Below are positions 34,540-47,545 of a stretch of DNA of 64,000 nt, piece by piece (the stretch's first letter is position 1; every line of letters begins with the position of its first letter). The position numbers and the translations under genes are program-made. Source of the DNA: Tigriopus japonicus (taxonomy: Eukaryota > Arthropoda > Copepoda > Harpacticoida > Harpacticidae); NCBI GenBank assembly GCA_010645155.1, contig JAAGOF010000319.1, positions 201,203 through 265,202 on the forward strand, given 5' to 3'. Below the pieces are notes generated by a model, which saw only the letters and a list, made by a program, of their open reading frames with translations, had not been told where the DNA came from and made no database searches.

Positions 34540-35583
34540 ACTTCTTTAATAACTATTTAATAATTTATTATAATTTCTTCATAATAACAAGTTAAAATGG
34601 GTTCGAATCATGACTTGATCATGCTAATAAAAATTGCATTTATTTTTGAATTTTCAGTTGCGGTTGCAAGAATAATAGCGTTGATTTACAGGACTGTTTT
34701 AGCGGTTCTAGTCAGAATTTGGTAGGTAGATTGGTCTGAGCTGGTTCGAACATGCTCATTACTTTGCCGTAATCTTCGTTATAAGAATATAAGCAAAATC
34801 TAATATTGCATTCTTTTTTTCCCAACACGATATCAAGTCCAGATTGGGTCAAAAACACTGTTTTGAACCAAAGCCATTTTATTTTATTTCATTTTGAGCT
34901 GACACTTCTTTAGAAACATCACATTCTACTCCCAAGAACCAATCCAAACTCTAAGTTGTTTTATGTTTCAAAAACTCTAATAAATAGCTGTATTTTTGAT
35001 TAGAAAGAATCTGCCTTTTGTACATGGCTTTTGATCTTTTTTCAAACCCTCGAGCATAAGATAATCAGATCAAATTTCCAATTGTAACTCGATCAGTAGC
35101 CCCTCCAAAATACACTCTAACACACTTTATCACGACACTTGGCTTCATGAATCATTTTTGTTGTCACAGTCAACTAAATTCTACTCCGGGTTGAAATTGT
35201 TCAGAAAAAAAAGAAAACTTCATGGCGACCAAAAGAATGCTTTTACTCTCGACCAGAGAGTCATTTGGAAACTTTGCCTTTAGATGCCAAAACGTTCCAC
35301 ATTTTTAAGATGCAGCTCGGAAAACTCCACATCCAACTTTCAAGTGTGAAATTCACCTCGTTTGTTGAAATGGCATTCATCTAATGCATCACAAGAACAC
35401 ATTTTAGAGTTTTTGATATGTCTATGGTTATGAAGAATGAAAGTTAAGGAAAGTTGTGAAATTTGTTAATCAAAACAAAGTAGTTGTTAGGGGGTTGAGA
35501 ATATAATGAATGTATTTGTTTGATTTATGGGTTGAAGTATCATATTTATACATTAAGACCATAATTTCAATATTTGATTATTA

Positions 35584-38500
35584 TCATTTAAACACAGGGC
35601 CGGTACTGGGATTGAAGATTCCGTGCAAAGTTGGTGTGACAGGTCCTTTGGCTCTGAAATTAAATCGTGCCACTTCTTGAAACGTTGTGCCATCCAAGGC
35701 CAGAAGGCCCACAAAGGTTTGGTCATCTTTCTTGCTCAAAAGAGTCAAAACGATTCCATCGTCTTCTTTGTTTGAACCTGGACGACCCACAAAAATTGGT
35801 TCTGACACCCAAATATCCTCCTCTTCAAAGGCTCCAACGCAGGTTTTGGTCTTTACATCGTTCTAAATGAAACGAGATGAAGATATTTACAATAAAGCGG
35901 AAATATCATGATTGAACCTGCACAACCTTTCACAGTCAAGATCTTTTTAGAATGACTTTGTCTTTTAACCCAAAGAACCCACGAAAACCTTTTCCAAATG
36001 GACCAGAAGAACTTCACCTCGTGCCAAATATACCTGGTCAACAAAGCTTTGGAGGAGTTTCGATGTTAAAAGTCCAGATTGCATCTTGAAATAGAGCACT
36101 ATTGCTAGAAGAGAACAATCATTAGATTGTCTGGTTCCCAAAAGGATAAAGGTCCCCGAAGAATTCGAGAAGAAAATGTAAAGCCAAAGAAAAATGGAAC
36201 AAAATTATACATATTGATGTTTTACATTTTTTACATGTTTTGGAAATGACCATGCATTGTCTTTCATTTTCCTTCAAGATTTGCCTTTTACTTGGGCATA
36301 CTTTTTCTCTATCAAATCCAGAGGATATACTTCGTACTAAATGCGATCAGTCAATCTAGTCAGCAAACTCTTGTTATGAAAGTGCTCTATCTTGAACATC
36401 TTGTTCACTAAGGTGTTTTGGTTCGTTTTGTGAATTCCATTGAATTACTTTCATTCCGATACATCAACGTACAGTCAAAGTGGGATATAACAATATCCAA
36501 TATTTGAACAGCTATAATGCATTGGTATATTGGTATGAGAATATTTTTTGGCTGAACGAGATTAACATTCAGGATTTGAGAGACGGTGTTCTTTGATGAA
36601 AGAATAACTCTCAATATCAGAATAATATAGTTGCTGCGAACAATATTCTAATATTTCACTTTGACTGAACTAATGAATTCATTAAGTTGGACCAACATTT
36701 TTAAAAATTGCATGGCACGAGCCACACGTTTTCATAGAAATAAATTCACAAAGTTGCAAAACTACGACTCACCTTGAAGAGCCTGGAGAAATCCAATTTT
36801 TCCATATCAACATACACAGAATAGAAGTAGCGATAAGGCTTAGTGTTCCATTCGTAATTGATCCTCGGCATTTCCATATGTTCCTCAGCCAAGCTCTCTT
36901 CAGTCACTCTCATGAGATTTTCAGACACTTTGAAGGCTTGGCACTTCGTCTCCTTCAGTGTAACCAAATTAGTTTCCACTCCAGCATCTTCAGAAATATC
37001 CAAAGGTAAGACAAACCGGATTGGATCAGAAGGTGGAATTTGGGCTGTTCCATTTTTCAGAGCCTCAAGATACAGTCTTCCATACAGATCACCTTCGGAA
37101 ACACACATATCCACAATTACCTGACCATCCTCCTCATAAGCATTGATATGATGGAAGCAAGCAAAACCACGGGCATCATATCGAATGGGATGGATCTTTC
37201 CCGTCTCTCGATGGATCAAAATAAAGGTCGAAGTTCCATTGGGATCCCAATCAAAGAAATCTACTGGAGGAGTTTGAGTCATGTTCATAAGGAGACCTCT
37301 CCTCATATTCATTGTCATGGGGGATTCCGGGAGAATGAAGTAGTTTTCAGACATTCCAAAGCTGTGGAAATAAGGCACATCCCAGTTATGACGTGCTGGA
37401 ACATCGGCTACACGAATAGCTTGATCATGAGATGATTGGTAGTTTCCTTGGGAGTCTTGACAGGGAGGTGGGAACTTGATGATGCAATGGAACCGTTTGC
37501 CTCGGTACATTCCCCCACCAAAGTTGTATAAGGTGCCATCTTGGTCAGAATGAGGGTGAGCTGTGGCTCGATGAACAACTACTAAACCCGGGATTTGGGA
37601 GTGTTTAGTGGCTCCGTTGATGGTCTTGAGTGTGGAAGGATCCACCCGACGGATATTGTTGGTTTCTGTAGAGGCATAGAGCTCATCACCTTGGAAGAAA
37701 ACGTTCACTGCTCCGTTGTCCGTAGCATCCTAAGAAGAAAATTGAAGTGATGAAAGTTGATTTGTTAATAGAGCAATTTATACAAAACTGGCATTTTTGT
37801 CCGCTAGATGGCTTTCACACGATTCAAAACACTTTGCTTTAGCCGCCCTCTCCTGTTTGCATTATCAAAAAACTCATTGTTTACATTAATGTAGTTTTAG
37901 ATGATGCACTATACTAAAATAGTCCTTGTTTTAGGATAAAGTCATGAAGAGCGCAATCTAGTGCATTTCAAGTGTCAACAACTCAAATTTTCCATAGTAC
38001 ACATGTATTCGCAGATAGCAATGGTCATCCATTAGTTTTAGTCAAACTAAATCACCTATATTATTTACAATATACTTCGGCACTTCAAGTAAATGTCAAA
38101 AAATGTCTTTGGTCTAATTGAAGTAAATTTGCAGGCCGTTTAACTTCCATCTCTTAGCCAAACTTGAAATATGGAATGAAAAAAAGCCAATTCAGAGAAA
38201 ACCCGGTGAAATATGATTTATTTTGCAGCATGAAATTATATAACATCTTCCCAAAAACATGATAATGTAAAAATACCTTAGTACGCGTTCAACGAAAAAG
38301 AATATTTAATTTGAGATAAAGCTCCGTCTAAAAAATTTTTAACTCCGACAAGCTTCAGAGATCAGGTAGTTGCTTTCAGACGAAGTTCGTTCAGAAAATA
38401 TGGCAAAAAAACTTTGAATATTCTTATTTTGACTAAGCCTTGTGAAAAGGTCGTTTCTAAGGTTAACGGAAATTTAATTGAATAGGAAAAACGCAAATGA

Positions 38501-40345
38501 TTTCTTGAACAGCCGAAACTTTATGAAAGGTAAATCGTAACACAAATATCTCTTGATGTAATACTTTCGCCATTGACCTAGATGGACATTCAATATGTCA
38601 CACAATTCGTATTATAATAACTCTCGATGATAAAGGATATCATTTTTGATGGCAGACCATTTTCCCTTTTCCGGATTCGATTGCATTTTTTGGTGAAAAA
38701 AGGTATTTCACAAATCTTTGTAGGGAAGTGCAAAACTTCAAAGTTCTAAAAAGAGCCTTTCTTTGAGGAAGTTTCCTTTCGGATTCGCATTCTTGATAAT
38801 GGATGGATGAAAGGATGAAAGAGCTCTTTAAACTTATACAATATGTCCACTACTAACGTTTTTTTGAGTTGACAATGCAGCCCTTTTTTTATAAAGGAGT
38901 TTATGTCACTTGCCTTTCGAAGAGCCTAGTTGTGGCTAGCTTTAATGGCTAAAAGTCAAAACAAGGGCCAATATGGCAACACTTGGCTAAAAATCCATTT
39001 CATAATACATCGCTAAAGCTCACTTCATTTGAAAGCAAAGCAACTGAAAAAGTTTTCCCCAAGTAAATGTACTCATTTGTGAATCAGAATTTTCAAAAAC
39101 AGACACGAGGCCTACTGATAAGTTAATGGCGGTTATCACAACTTTATTTCGAGGCAAAGATTGACAATATATAGAAAATTACAAATACCTTTTACGGAGG
39201 CCACAGTGAGTGGAAACAAGATGGATTGATCCTAACTCCCAACTTAAGAATGATCGGAAATTGGGTTGTTTCATGTTTGATTTTCAGGTTGTTTTAAAAG
39301 AAGCGAACATCTAGTTAATTTCCCTCAATTTTACAATAACTAGACATTAGGTCTTAGCATGGCCACTTACCGGTACAGGGTGTTCCGAATGGCTTTTTAG
39401 GTTTGGATCGAAATACACAAAGACATATTGGCATTTTTTGGACCTAAAATTCAATGGGGAACAACTTTCCTTTTATTGTACCATTTTGACATAAACTGGT
39501 AAACTCAAAAAAATATTTTCTTTCACAACACTAAAAATAATAAACGTAAAGTTGTTCCACATTGAATTTTGGGTCCAAAATATGCCACGATGTCTTTGGG
39601 TATTTCGATCCAAACCTACAAAGTCATTCGGAACACCGTGTGTACTAACTAATTACTAGCTTATAATATGAGGAAGGTTAGTTTCTAACAAATGAGTAGG
39701 GTCCAGAAAAAGATTTGCTTTAAAGTCACCAAAAATCCAATTTTTTGATGTTTCTTAGCCTGGGCCAAGACTAAGTACTTGATTTTAGATTGAAATGTCG
39801 TCATTTTCTTTGAACAAGCTAGATTTAGAAGATTTTCAAGGATAGAACATTTCAAGGGCCATCATTGACATTTCAATTTTCCAGATAACAAATATTACAT
39901 GCAAAGCTTTTGGACCATTCAGTTCTTTGTATTCAAAGACAAATAATAGACATTAACTTACCTCAATTTTAGGAATGCTTAAGAACCGATTAGTGAATTT
40001 CCCCAAGATTGTCATACACGGATCTGGTGTGGCAAAAGTGCCAAATTCAGTCACACTGATTCGATTAGCTTCTGTGTTTTTCTTGAACGAATCGGATTCC
40101 AAGACTCGATTCCGATATTTGGCTTCACCATTCCGGATTTCCACCGCATGTAGAATAGCAATCCCATCAAAGGCGTGCCGATAATGGTCCTCCCCAAACT
40201 TTTGAACACCAGGCCCAGTTCGATAAAGAACACCCGAAAGCCAATCCGGTAACTTTCCTGTGGAACTTTCGGGTTCTATTGGATCAGATGTACAAGATCC
40301 AGGATCGCAATGCCGCGCCCAAAATACGTCCTTTTCGCCACTCAT
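35584..40345 (-). CDS. Carotenoid oxygenase A (NinaB/BCO-like)
   Basis: Three - strand exons (40345-39962, 37729-36773, 35862-35584), all phase 0 with GT-AG borders, give 128+319+92 = 539 residues. This is the usual length for animal beta-carotene oxygenases and RPE65. The family uses Fe(II) held by four His to cleave carotenoid double bases oxidatively (retinal or apocarotenoid formation) or to isomerise retinoids. All four His motifs are visible: AHPH (185-188), FHSFGMSENY (His250), FHHINAYEE (321-322) and LHGIF (His527). TPDPC near the end of exon 1 matches the family's PDPC segment. No signal peptide or transmembrane helix is visible, so it is likely cytosolic or peripherally membrane-bound. 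Gene B lies 3.5 kb upstream in the same orientation, about two-thirds identical by eye in exon 1. Substrate and cleavage position cannot be read from sequence. Confidence 0.92.
36472..36667. mobile_element. Possible mariner-type MITE
   Basis: CAGTCAAAGTGGGATAT at the left and ATATTTCACTTTGACTG at the right are inverted. TA is present only on the left. 196 bp in carotenoid oxygenase A intron 2. Confidence 0.5.
39376..39642. mobile_element. TA-flanked MITE (Tc1/mariner-like)
   Basis: TA flanks (39374-39375, 39643-39644). Inverted ends GGTGTTCCGAATG and TTTGGATCGAAATAC extend for about 70 bases on each side. 267 bp, no transposase. Carotenoid oxygenase A intron 1. Confidence 0.75.
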
Positions 40346-40774
40346 TTTAGCAAACTGGCAGTACTAACAATTCGCTCCCGTTTATGTTTACTCAACGAGA
40401 AAAAAATATCTGGTGCAGTGTAGAACTATTTTCGTGTGTATATAGTACGTTATTGTGTGATTGCACTCACAAACGGGATGAACTTTTAGGCAAACACTAG
40501 ACTGATTTAGATACTTACGAAGTGTACATTACTACATGTTCTTCAACGTCTACAGCGTATTCTCTCACCTTGAGGATCAGTCAGAGAGGCAGTTCCCCTG
40601 GAGAGGTTTAGTAGAAAGGGTTTTCAGTCTTGCGTCGAAATATTTCCTTTTTGTTACTGATGTGTTTCGATTTGGATTTTTGGCATAGTTTTGACATTTT
40701 GGTTTTTAGGGTCAAAAATCTGACCACAACCAAACTTTTCAACAGGCAATAGACCTTATCTGCCAGAAAACATG
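40346..40774 (-). promoter_or_regulatory. 5' flank of carotenoid oxygenase A, possible TATA
   Basis: On minus, ACTATATACACACG (about 40434-40447) lies some 90-100 bases before the start codon and could be a TATA box. No other motif is supported. Confidence 0.25.
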
Positions 40775-40961
40775 GCAGCACTGCCAACTCGAAATCCATT
40801 TTTATAACTATCGATAGAACTCGAAATCGAACTAGTTCGAGTGTTGACAAATTGGTCCCTGTTTAGGTCTTTTCAAAAAGTTCAATACAACCTGCCCTTT
40901 TTAACAGCGATAAACTTCCGAGTCAAAACTGGCAGCACTCCTGGTTCGAAACACATCACTA
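40775..40961. mobile_element. Reverse copy of the 20992 MITE
   Basis: The right end CGAAACACATCACTA and interior GAAATCGAACTAGTTCGAGT, AAAAAGTTCAATACAACCTG match 20992-21183 in reverse complement. The left end is unclear. It lies about 430 bases upstream of the carotenoid oxygenase A start codon. Confidence 0.6.
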
Positions 40962-41016
40962 CTTATTGTGTTAATCATAAAAATGGGGAGAAACATGTGG
41001 TTTGTCAACCTCCCCT

Positions 41017-41475
41017 GGACCAAGAAGCACAGAAATCATGGAGTGGGAGGCTAGCAATGAGAATTATGATTTCCAGCACAAACGAACCATTTGCGTTCTT
41101 CTGCAAATGAGACCTGGCTTGCATTGAGAAGAACACGTACTTCAAATTTCAGCCCAATCGAATGCCGGAGTTAAAAGTTATGCCTTCTCAAACTTATGTA
41201 CTGAAGAGAGCATAGAATGAATGAACTCGCCCTCTTCTGGTAAAACAATTACCACAAAAGGGCTAGTTCATTCATTCTCGGTAGGATTTGCACTGAACTT
41301 TAAGTGAGCATAACTTTTGTCTACACGGTTCGATTGAGCTGAAAATTGAAATACGTATTCTTGTCAACATATGCAAGGTCTCATTTGCAGAAGAACGTAA
41401 TTGAATTGTTCTTACTGGAAATCATTATTTTCATTGCTAGCCTCCCACTCCATGATTCCAGTGCTTCTTGCCTGG
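41017..41475. mobile_element. Palindromic (foldback) element, copy 3
   Basis: ATCATGGAGTGGGAGGCTAG (left) matches the complement of CTAGCCTCCCACTCCATGAT (right) perfectly. Arms of about 190 bases meet at GGTAAAACAATTACCAC. This is the best-preserved of the three copies; it lies upstream of carotenoid oxygenase A. Confidence 0.83.
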
Positions 41476-42737
41476 ACTCAACAGGTCAAGAGGGACAAAG
41501 TGAATTACTCAAGTTTTAAGTCTCCTAGATTTTCATACAAAGTAGTTTCATCTTTTCCTGTATTTGATCCTTAAAACCTTCAGCAATCTCTATTTTCTTG
41601 TAAAATTCACACCTATAATCAAAGTTAACATCTCATAAACTGAATTATAATCATTTTGTTTGACTTTGTCTCGTAATCTGTTCATCAACATTTTGAATGA
41701 AATGCCTGCCCAACAGTCAGTAACTGAGGAGCATTGCAAAGTAATTTAAAAACAAAAAGGGAAATTGGAAACCTTTAATTAAACAGAACATTTGTTTTTT
41801 GGTTTGGCCCCAGAAATAACTCTCCTCTGGCCATACTTTTATTCAAAGTCCGGCATGCCTGATTCAAGAGTTCGGAAGATATCTCTATGTCGGTTACAAA
41901 GTTTTAGATAGTAAGAATAAAACATTTTTTTTTTCAAAAATGTCAATAATTGCTATTCCAACTTAAAGTGGCGCAAATGGGAAAGGAATTGTTGCAATTA
42001 CCAGGCTTGAATTTTCGTTTTATCTAACTCTCACGCTCATCATGAACACGTTTCTTCCGAACTTTTTTCCCGCCAAAATAAGCGGGGGAAAATCTGACAA
42101 GAAGCCCAAAAAAGACAAAATGAAATGTCGAGAAAAAAGATCTATCACCCAAACTCATGTGAGCTTAAGTACAGAAAATAACTTTCCATTAGGTGTCCTT
42201 GTGTAAAACGCTAAACAATGAATCATAAAATAATGCAACGATTAAAACAGCATTTTTTGCAATCTGAGGGTTTGGTTGAAGGATTGTTATTGTTCTTAGG
42301 AGCTCAGTGCTCGCCCATAATAGTAGGGTCACCTAAAAAATCCAAGTTGTTCTTTCTGCACGGCTTAGCTCGGTGAAAGCTGGAAAATGACGACTAACTA
42401 AAAAATGGCTTTAGAAAAAGTCACTTTTGACTCCAACAATCTTTCTTGAACCTTTGATTTCAAAATGATTTTTTTGCTCATATTTACAGATGAACAGTCA
42501 AAATAGGTGAAAAGCTAAAATTTGGAATATTTTCCTAAAGCGCTACGCGAAGAAGTACAGTTCGAGAATCTTGATTTTGTGGTTAAAAAAACAATCGAGA
42601 AAAGCATGCGCTCAAACCTCAAACACCTAAGGCGTCAAGCCGTCAATGGCCTTCCTTTGGCAGAGCTTGCAATAAAAATATGGAGTTTGTGCAAGTTCCA
42701 AAACTGAACCGAATCCAAGTTCCAAAACTGAACTGTT
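41476..42737. other. Intergenic, no feature recognised
   Basis: AT-rich. A short direct duplication of AAGTTCCAAAACTGAAC (42693-42734) directly precedes the SINE array. Confidence 0.4.
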
Positions 42738-43290
42738 AAGGAAGCCAGAGTGGCCACGCGTACTAGCGCGTTCTTAAAAGTGCCGAGTGTAAGTGCTTCC
42801 CCAGACGGCGTAGGTTCGAATTCTGATGGGGATAGAATTGAAGCAGTCGGGAGAAATCCTTAAAGGTAGCCAGAGTGGCCAGGCGTACTAGCGCGTTCTT
42901 AAAAGTGCCGAGTGTAAGTGCTTCCCCAGACGGCGTAGGTTCGAATCCTGTTGAGGTTGGGATTGAAGCTGTCGGGAGAAATCCTTTAAGGAAGCCAGAG
43001 TGGCCACGCGTACTAGCGCGTTCTTATAAATGCCGAGTGTAAGTGCTTCCCCAGATGGCGTAGGTTCGAATCCTGTTGGGGGTCGGATTGAAGCTGTCGG
43101 GAGAAATCCTTTTAAGGAAGCTAGAGTGGCCACGCGTACTAATGCGTTCTTATAAGAGCCGAGTGTAAGTGCTTCCCCAGACGGCGTAGGTTCGAATCCT
43201 GTTGGGGGTCGGATTGAAGCTGTCGGAAGAAATCCTTGTTTACAGGGAATCGCATTCCTTGTAGCGGTAGTAGAAAATCCGCAATAACAA
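42738..43290 (+). mobile_element. Tandem array of four tRNA-like SINE heads
   Basis: Four units starting at 42738, 42863, 42988 and 43114 (spacing 125-126 bases). Each has a tRNA Leu/Ser-like sequence with A-box GTGGCCACGCGTACTAG, a long variable arm and B-box GGTTCGAATCC, then a short body (GGATTGAAGCTGTCGGGAG). Only the last unit runs into the LINE-type tail hairpin (43241-43263). The array lies between the two carotenoid oxygenase genes. A long minus-strand ORF across it is only the repeat unit translated. Confidence 0.82.
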
Positions 43291-43869
43291 CAAAAAAAAA
43301 CCAAAGATTCTTTTCCTTGTTCTGAGCTTCAAAACACACATGTTGCAATAAACATCAAAAGTTTGATCATTATTGTTGACTTTCCAATAGAAAACTTTTA
43401 CTCCTTACATTCAGGACGGAGAAAAAACTGAATTTAGGCCACTATCTTTTTTTCAGATAAATCAACCATGAACTTCAAATGTTTAAAAGTCTATTTTAAG
43501 ATAAAAGTGTCTCTACATTCAGGCTTAGGAAATATTGGAATAGAAAACTCAAAATGTTTGGCTTATGGAAGTATTCCTAAATGACCGCCTTTATTTCCCC
43601 CTAAAATACCCACATTCACAAAGAACTCCATCGTCAAAGAACAGAACGCTTGACATGACTAGTAATAAAAATGCAAAGATCAATTTCAAATGTGGCACAA
43701 AACGACATTTTTTAAGAAAATGGTCCAAAAAAGGCCTATGGCTCTAATTTCTTGAACAATTGGAAAAGGAAAAAACCTCACTTTACTCTGAAGTTGGTGT
43801 CGTTTTAAAAAAAACATTTAATGTCTCTTTGCAAAGCTTTCATGCTCCAAATCTATCAAGTTGAACGAT

Positions 43870-46800
43870 TTATTCATCAAAATACTTTTTGTCCCCACTT
43901 TTGAAGATCCCATGTAAAGTTGGTGTGATTGGTCCTTTCGCATTGAAATTGAATCGAGCCACTTCTTGAAACGTGATGGCATCCAAGGCCAAAAGGCCCA
44001 CATAGGTCGGGTCATCTTTCTTAGCCAAGAGGCTCAAGACAATTCCATCATCTTCTTGATTGGAAACTGGACGACCGACAAAGACCGGTTCAGATACCCA
44101 AATACCGCCCTCTTCAAAGATTCCGACGCAAGATTTGGTCTTCACGTCATTCTGAAAGAGAAAAAGTGTCTAAATATCTAAATAACTTCCCCAGAAACAT
44201 TTTCTCCCTTTAAATAAGAAACTAAACAGGGGTGGACTCAATAACACAGGTTATTATTATTATAAAGTGGGTGTTAAACTTAGTTCTAATTTATTTGATT
44301 CCCATTTTAAAATTTCCTCAAACACTTAGGATTGAATGAACAATTAAATTTTGTCTGAAATAAGCTTGCGGCCTTTACAATCGGAAAAGGCCTGAAGTTG
44401 GCCAATTCATTATACATTCCTTATACATACATTCCTTATGTAGCAGTATAAAAATGCTCTTCTTCGAAAAAGTACGAGGTGCGTATCAAAACAAATGCCA
44501 AAGTATCAATAATGGCAGAAGTATTATATACAACAATAGTTCATTACATATTCATTTCTTTGACACATTCAAACGCAAGTGGTGCTACTAAAACAAGAAA
44601 ATCTGTGCTCTCCGACAAGCTACAATGATCGTTTGGTCTCTTTCTGGGCCGGTTTTTGTCGCAGAACAACTTTTATCTTAAAACAAAGCCCCAAAAATTG
44701 CCTCCTAAGCTCTATACAGGTCAAATAGCATTTGTTTTGGTGTGCACTAGTTATGTTGGCTACTTCATTTGCCACATTTCCCGGTTAGATTTAAAACTTA
44801 TAAGTTAAAAGACAAATATGATTAGCAAGGCTGAAGAAAGAATTTCAAGCCACGTAATTTACGATTAAAACTTTGCACGAGTAAAAATGTTGCGAAAGGT
44901 TTCAAAAGTTAATAGTGAGAAATTTTGAAAGCCTCCTTGTCACCCTCAATTCTTCTCAATTTTTTTTATATAGATTTAACATCAGATTCCAATTTTTTCG
45001 TCAATATGTTTTTGGTCTCTATTGTAAAAATTAGTTAATGGAAAATACTAGTGAATATGTGCATTTTTGATGGAATCGTAAATATAAACTGATAAACTGT
45101 TTATTAGGAAAAAACAATGGTTACCTTGTAAAGCCTTGTAAAAGACAAATTGTCTTCATCCACTTGGACCGAATAAAAGTACCGGTAAGGTTTCGCATTG
45201 AATGCGTAGTTAATCTGAGGCATATCCATGCGTTTATTAGACAGTCTCTCTTCCGTCACCTTCATTAACTTCTCTGACACCCTAAAAGCCCGGCAACCGG
45301 TCTCCTTCAGGGTGACCAAATTTTCACCGTCTTCCACGTTTTCTGCCATTTTCAAAGGCAATACAAATCGGATTGGATCTGAAGGGGGAACATTAGCCGA
45401 ATCTTTCTCAATGGCTTCGAGATAAAGTTTCGAATAAACTGTCCCCTCTGACACACACATGTCGACAATCAGCTGATCGTCTTCTTCATAAGCGTTGATG
45501 TGATGAAGGCAAGCAAAAGCCCGAGAATTATAACGTATTGGATGGATTTTTCCGGTGTCCCTTTTGACTAGGATAAAAGTGGATGTGCCTTGTGGGTCCC
45601 AATCGAATATTTCAACCGGAGGTGATTGGTTCACATTCATAAAAATGGCCCGAATAACATTGATAGTCATTGGAGACTCCGGAAGAATGAAGTAATTTTC
45701 GGACATGCCGAAGCTGTGAAAGTAAGGAATGCTCCAATTACTTCTGGCGGGAACATCTGCCACGCGAATGGCTTGATCATGGGACGATTTGTAAGTCCCA
45801 TGGGAGTCAATAGTAGGAGGAGGGAATTTGATAACACTATGATAAATTTGACCATAGCGCATTCCACAACCAAAATTGTAGAGGGTTCCATCGGGATCTG
45901 AATGGGGATGGGCAGTGGCTCTTTGCACGACAACCAGTGATTTCATTTGGGAGTGACGAGTGATTCCATTGACGGTCTTAAGAGTACCCGGATCCACTTG
46001 TCGAATGTTATTTGTTTCGGTGGAAGTATAAAGCTCATCACCGTGGAAATATAAATTAACGGCACCGTTGTCTGTCACATCCTAAAAGCCATTATTATTC
46101 TCTTTTTAAGATAATAACTCGTTGCCAAATTTTTTATTAAGGAAGACTATTTATTTAGTAGTAGGTACACAATAGGGCCATGACCTTTCAGCATTAACAC
46201 AAGGCTTTATTACATCGCCATGTTGGCAGGTTTTTGCAACATTTCACCTCTCTATGCTTCGACAAGCTTGTTGGTGCCCTCAACAATTCATCTTTTGGCA
46301 CATTTACGTACACAAAGGTAAATGCAAACAAAGCAACAAGCGCAAGATTCAATGGGGAACATGTAGCATGTTAATTGCACTAATTGAAATGGCTCAAGTA
46401 CACCACAATCTGGTCAGAATAACGGTCCTCAAGTATACATTTTTCTCAATTTAAGCGAATGTTTATGCCATCAAGGTATTTGAAAGGTACACTCTGGCAC
46501 AAAACTCCTGTCGTAATTTANNNNNNNNNNNNNNNNNNNNNNNNNNNNNNNNNNNNNNNNNNNNNNNNNNNNNNNNNNNNNNNNNNNNNNNNNNNNNNNN
46601 NNNNNNNNNNNNNNNNNNNNNNNNNNNNATGGCTCAAGTACTACACCACAATCTGGTCAGAATAACGGTCCTCAAGTATACATTTTTCTGAATTTAAGCG
46701 AATGTTTATGCTATCAAGGTATTTGAAAGGTACACTCTGGCACAAAACTCCTGTCGTAATTTAAAATCAAAATATTTTCCTGATGTCAGAATAGATTTGA

Positions 46801-47545
46801 AAGACCTAATATCCAATCTCCCCTCATTGTAAGTAATATTTGGTATGCTATCGACTAAATTGTTGAAAAACCCTGTCCTTTTTTTTATTGTCAGAAAAAC
46901 ATTCTAAAAGGCAACGTAGACCAGGATATTGCTTGAATCTTCAAAAAGTATCCATGGGGGTTTAAATGGAAGATCCGAGATGGTGCCCTAGAATTGTTAA
47001 AATCATTATTTCCTCTTTTATTTCAGTTGGCAAACTTAACCGAAACCAAAATGGTGGTCGAAAACGCATTCGATTTAAAACAAATTGGGATCTTTTTGAC
47101 ATCGTAATCAATCTTGTTTTTTCCATTTTTTATTTTTTTAAAAAATGCACTAGAAGCTTACCTCAAGGTTTGGGACCGTCAAAAATCGACTCTTGAACTT
47201 TTCCAATATGGTCATGCAAGGATCTGGAGTTTGGAACGTGCCAAACTCAGTAACACATATTCGTTGGGCTAAAGAGTTCTTTTGAAATACCTCGGAGTCC
47301 AAAACTCGACTTCGATATTTGGCTTGACCATTTTGAATCTCTACAGCATGAATTATGGCCAAGCCATCCATAGCATGAAGATACTGATCCTTGCCAAATT
47401 TCCTAACCCCTGGACCTGTTCGATAGAGCACACCGGAAAGCCAATTTGGTAATGTGCCAGAATGGGCATGTCCAGGAATGGGATCAATTGTGCACAAATC
47501 GGGATCACAATGACGAGCCCAAAGAACGTCTTTGCTTTCGGTCAT
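43870..47545 (-). CDS. Carotenoid oxygenase B (NinaB/BCO-like), tandem paralogue
   Basis: Exons 47545-47162, 46081-45125 and 44151-43870 give 128+319+93 = 540 residues. Exons 1 and 2 are exactly as long as in gene A and all introns are phase 0, so this is a tandem duplicate with conserved structure. The four iron-ligand motifs are intact (AHPHSDPDG, FHSFGMSENY, LHHINAYEE, LHGIF), as is the PDPC segment, so it should be catalytically competent. Predicted role: non-heme Fe(II) oxidative cleavage or isomerisation of carotenoids. The C-terminus differs from A (KSGDKKYFDE against NPSTGPVFK). The stop codon overlaps an AATAAA hexamer (43868-43873, minus strand). Intron 1 contains the assembly gap and a duplicated flank, but the exons are unaffected. 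Confidence 0.92.
46521..46628. other. Assembly gap (108 N) with duplicated flanks
   Basis: About 130 bases before the gap (46391-46520) and after it (46629-46763) are almost identical (ATGGCTCAAGTAC, GGTCCTCAAGTATACATTTT, CACTCTGGCACAAAACTCC). It lies in intron 1 of carotenoid oxygenase B. Confidence 0.95.

Noticed and set aside
42738..43290. Regularly spaced repeats resembling a CRISPR array
   Set aside because: Units are 125 bp, tRNA-like and contiguous, in a eukaryotic genome; there are no spacers.
42888..43348. Minus-strand ORFs of 138 and 69 codons with repeated FLPTASIRPPTGFEPTPS blocks
   Set aside because: They are the SINE array translated; the peptide repeat mirrors the 125-bp DNA unit and includes the tRNA-like B box.
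46459..46665. 68-codon ORF
   Set aside because: It runs through the assembly gap and is mostly undetermined residues.
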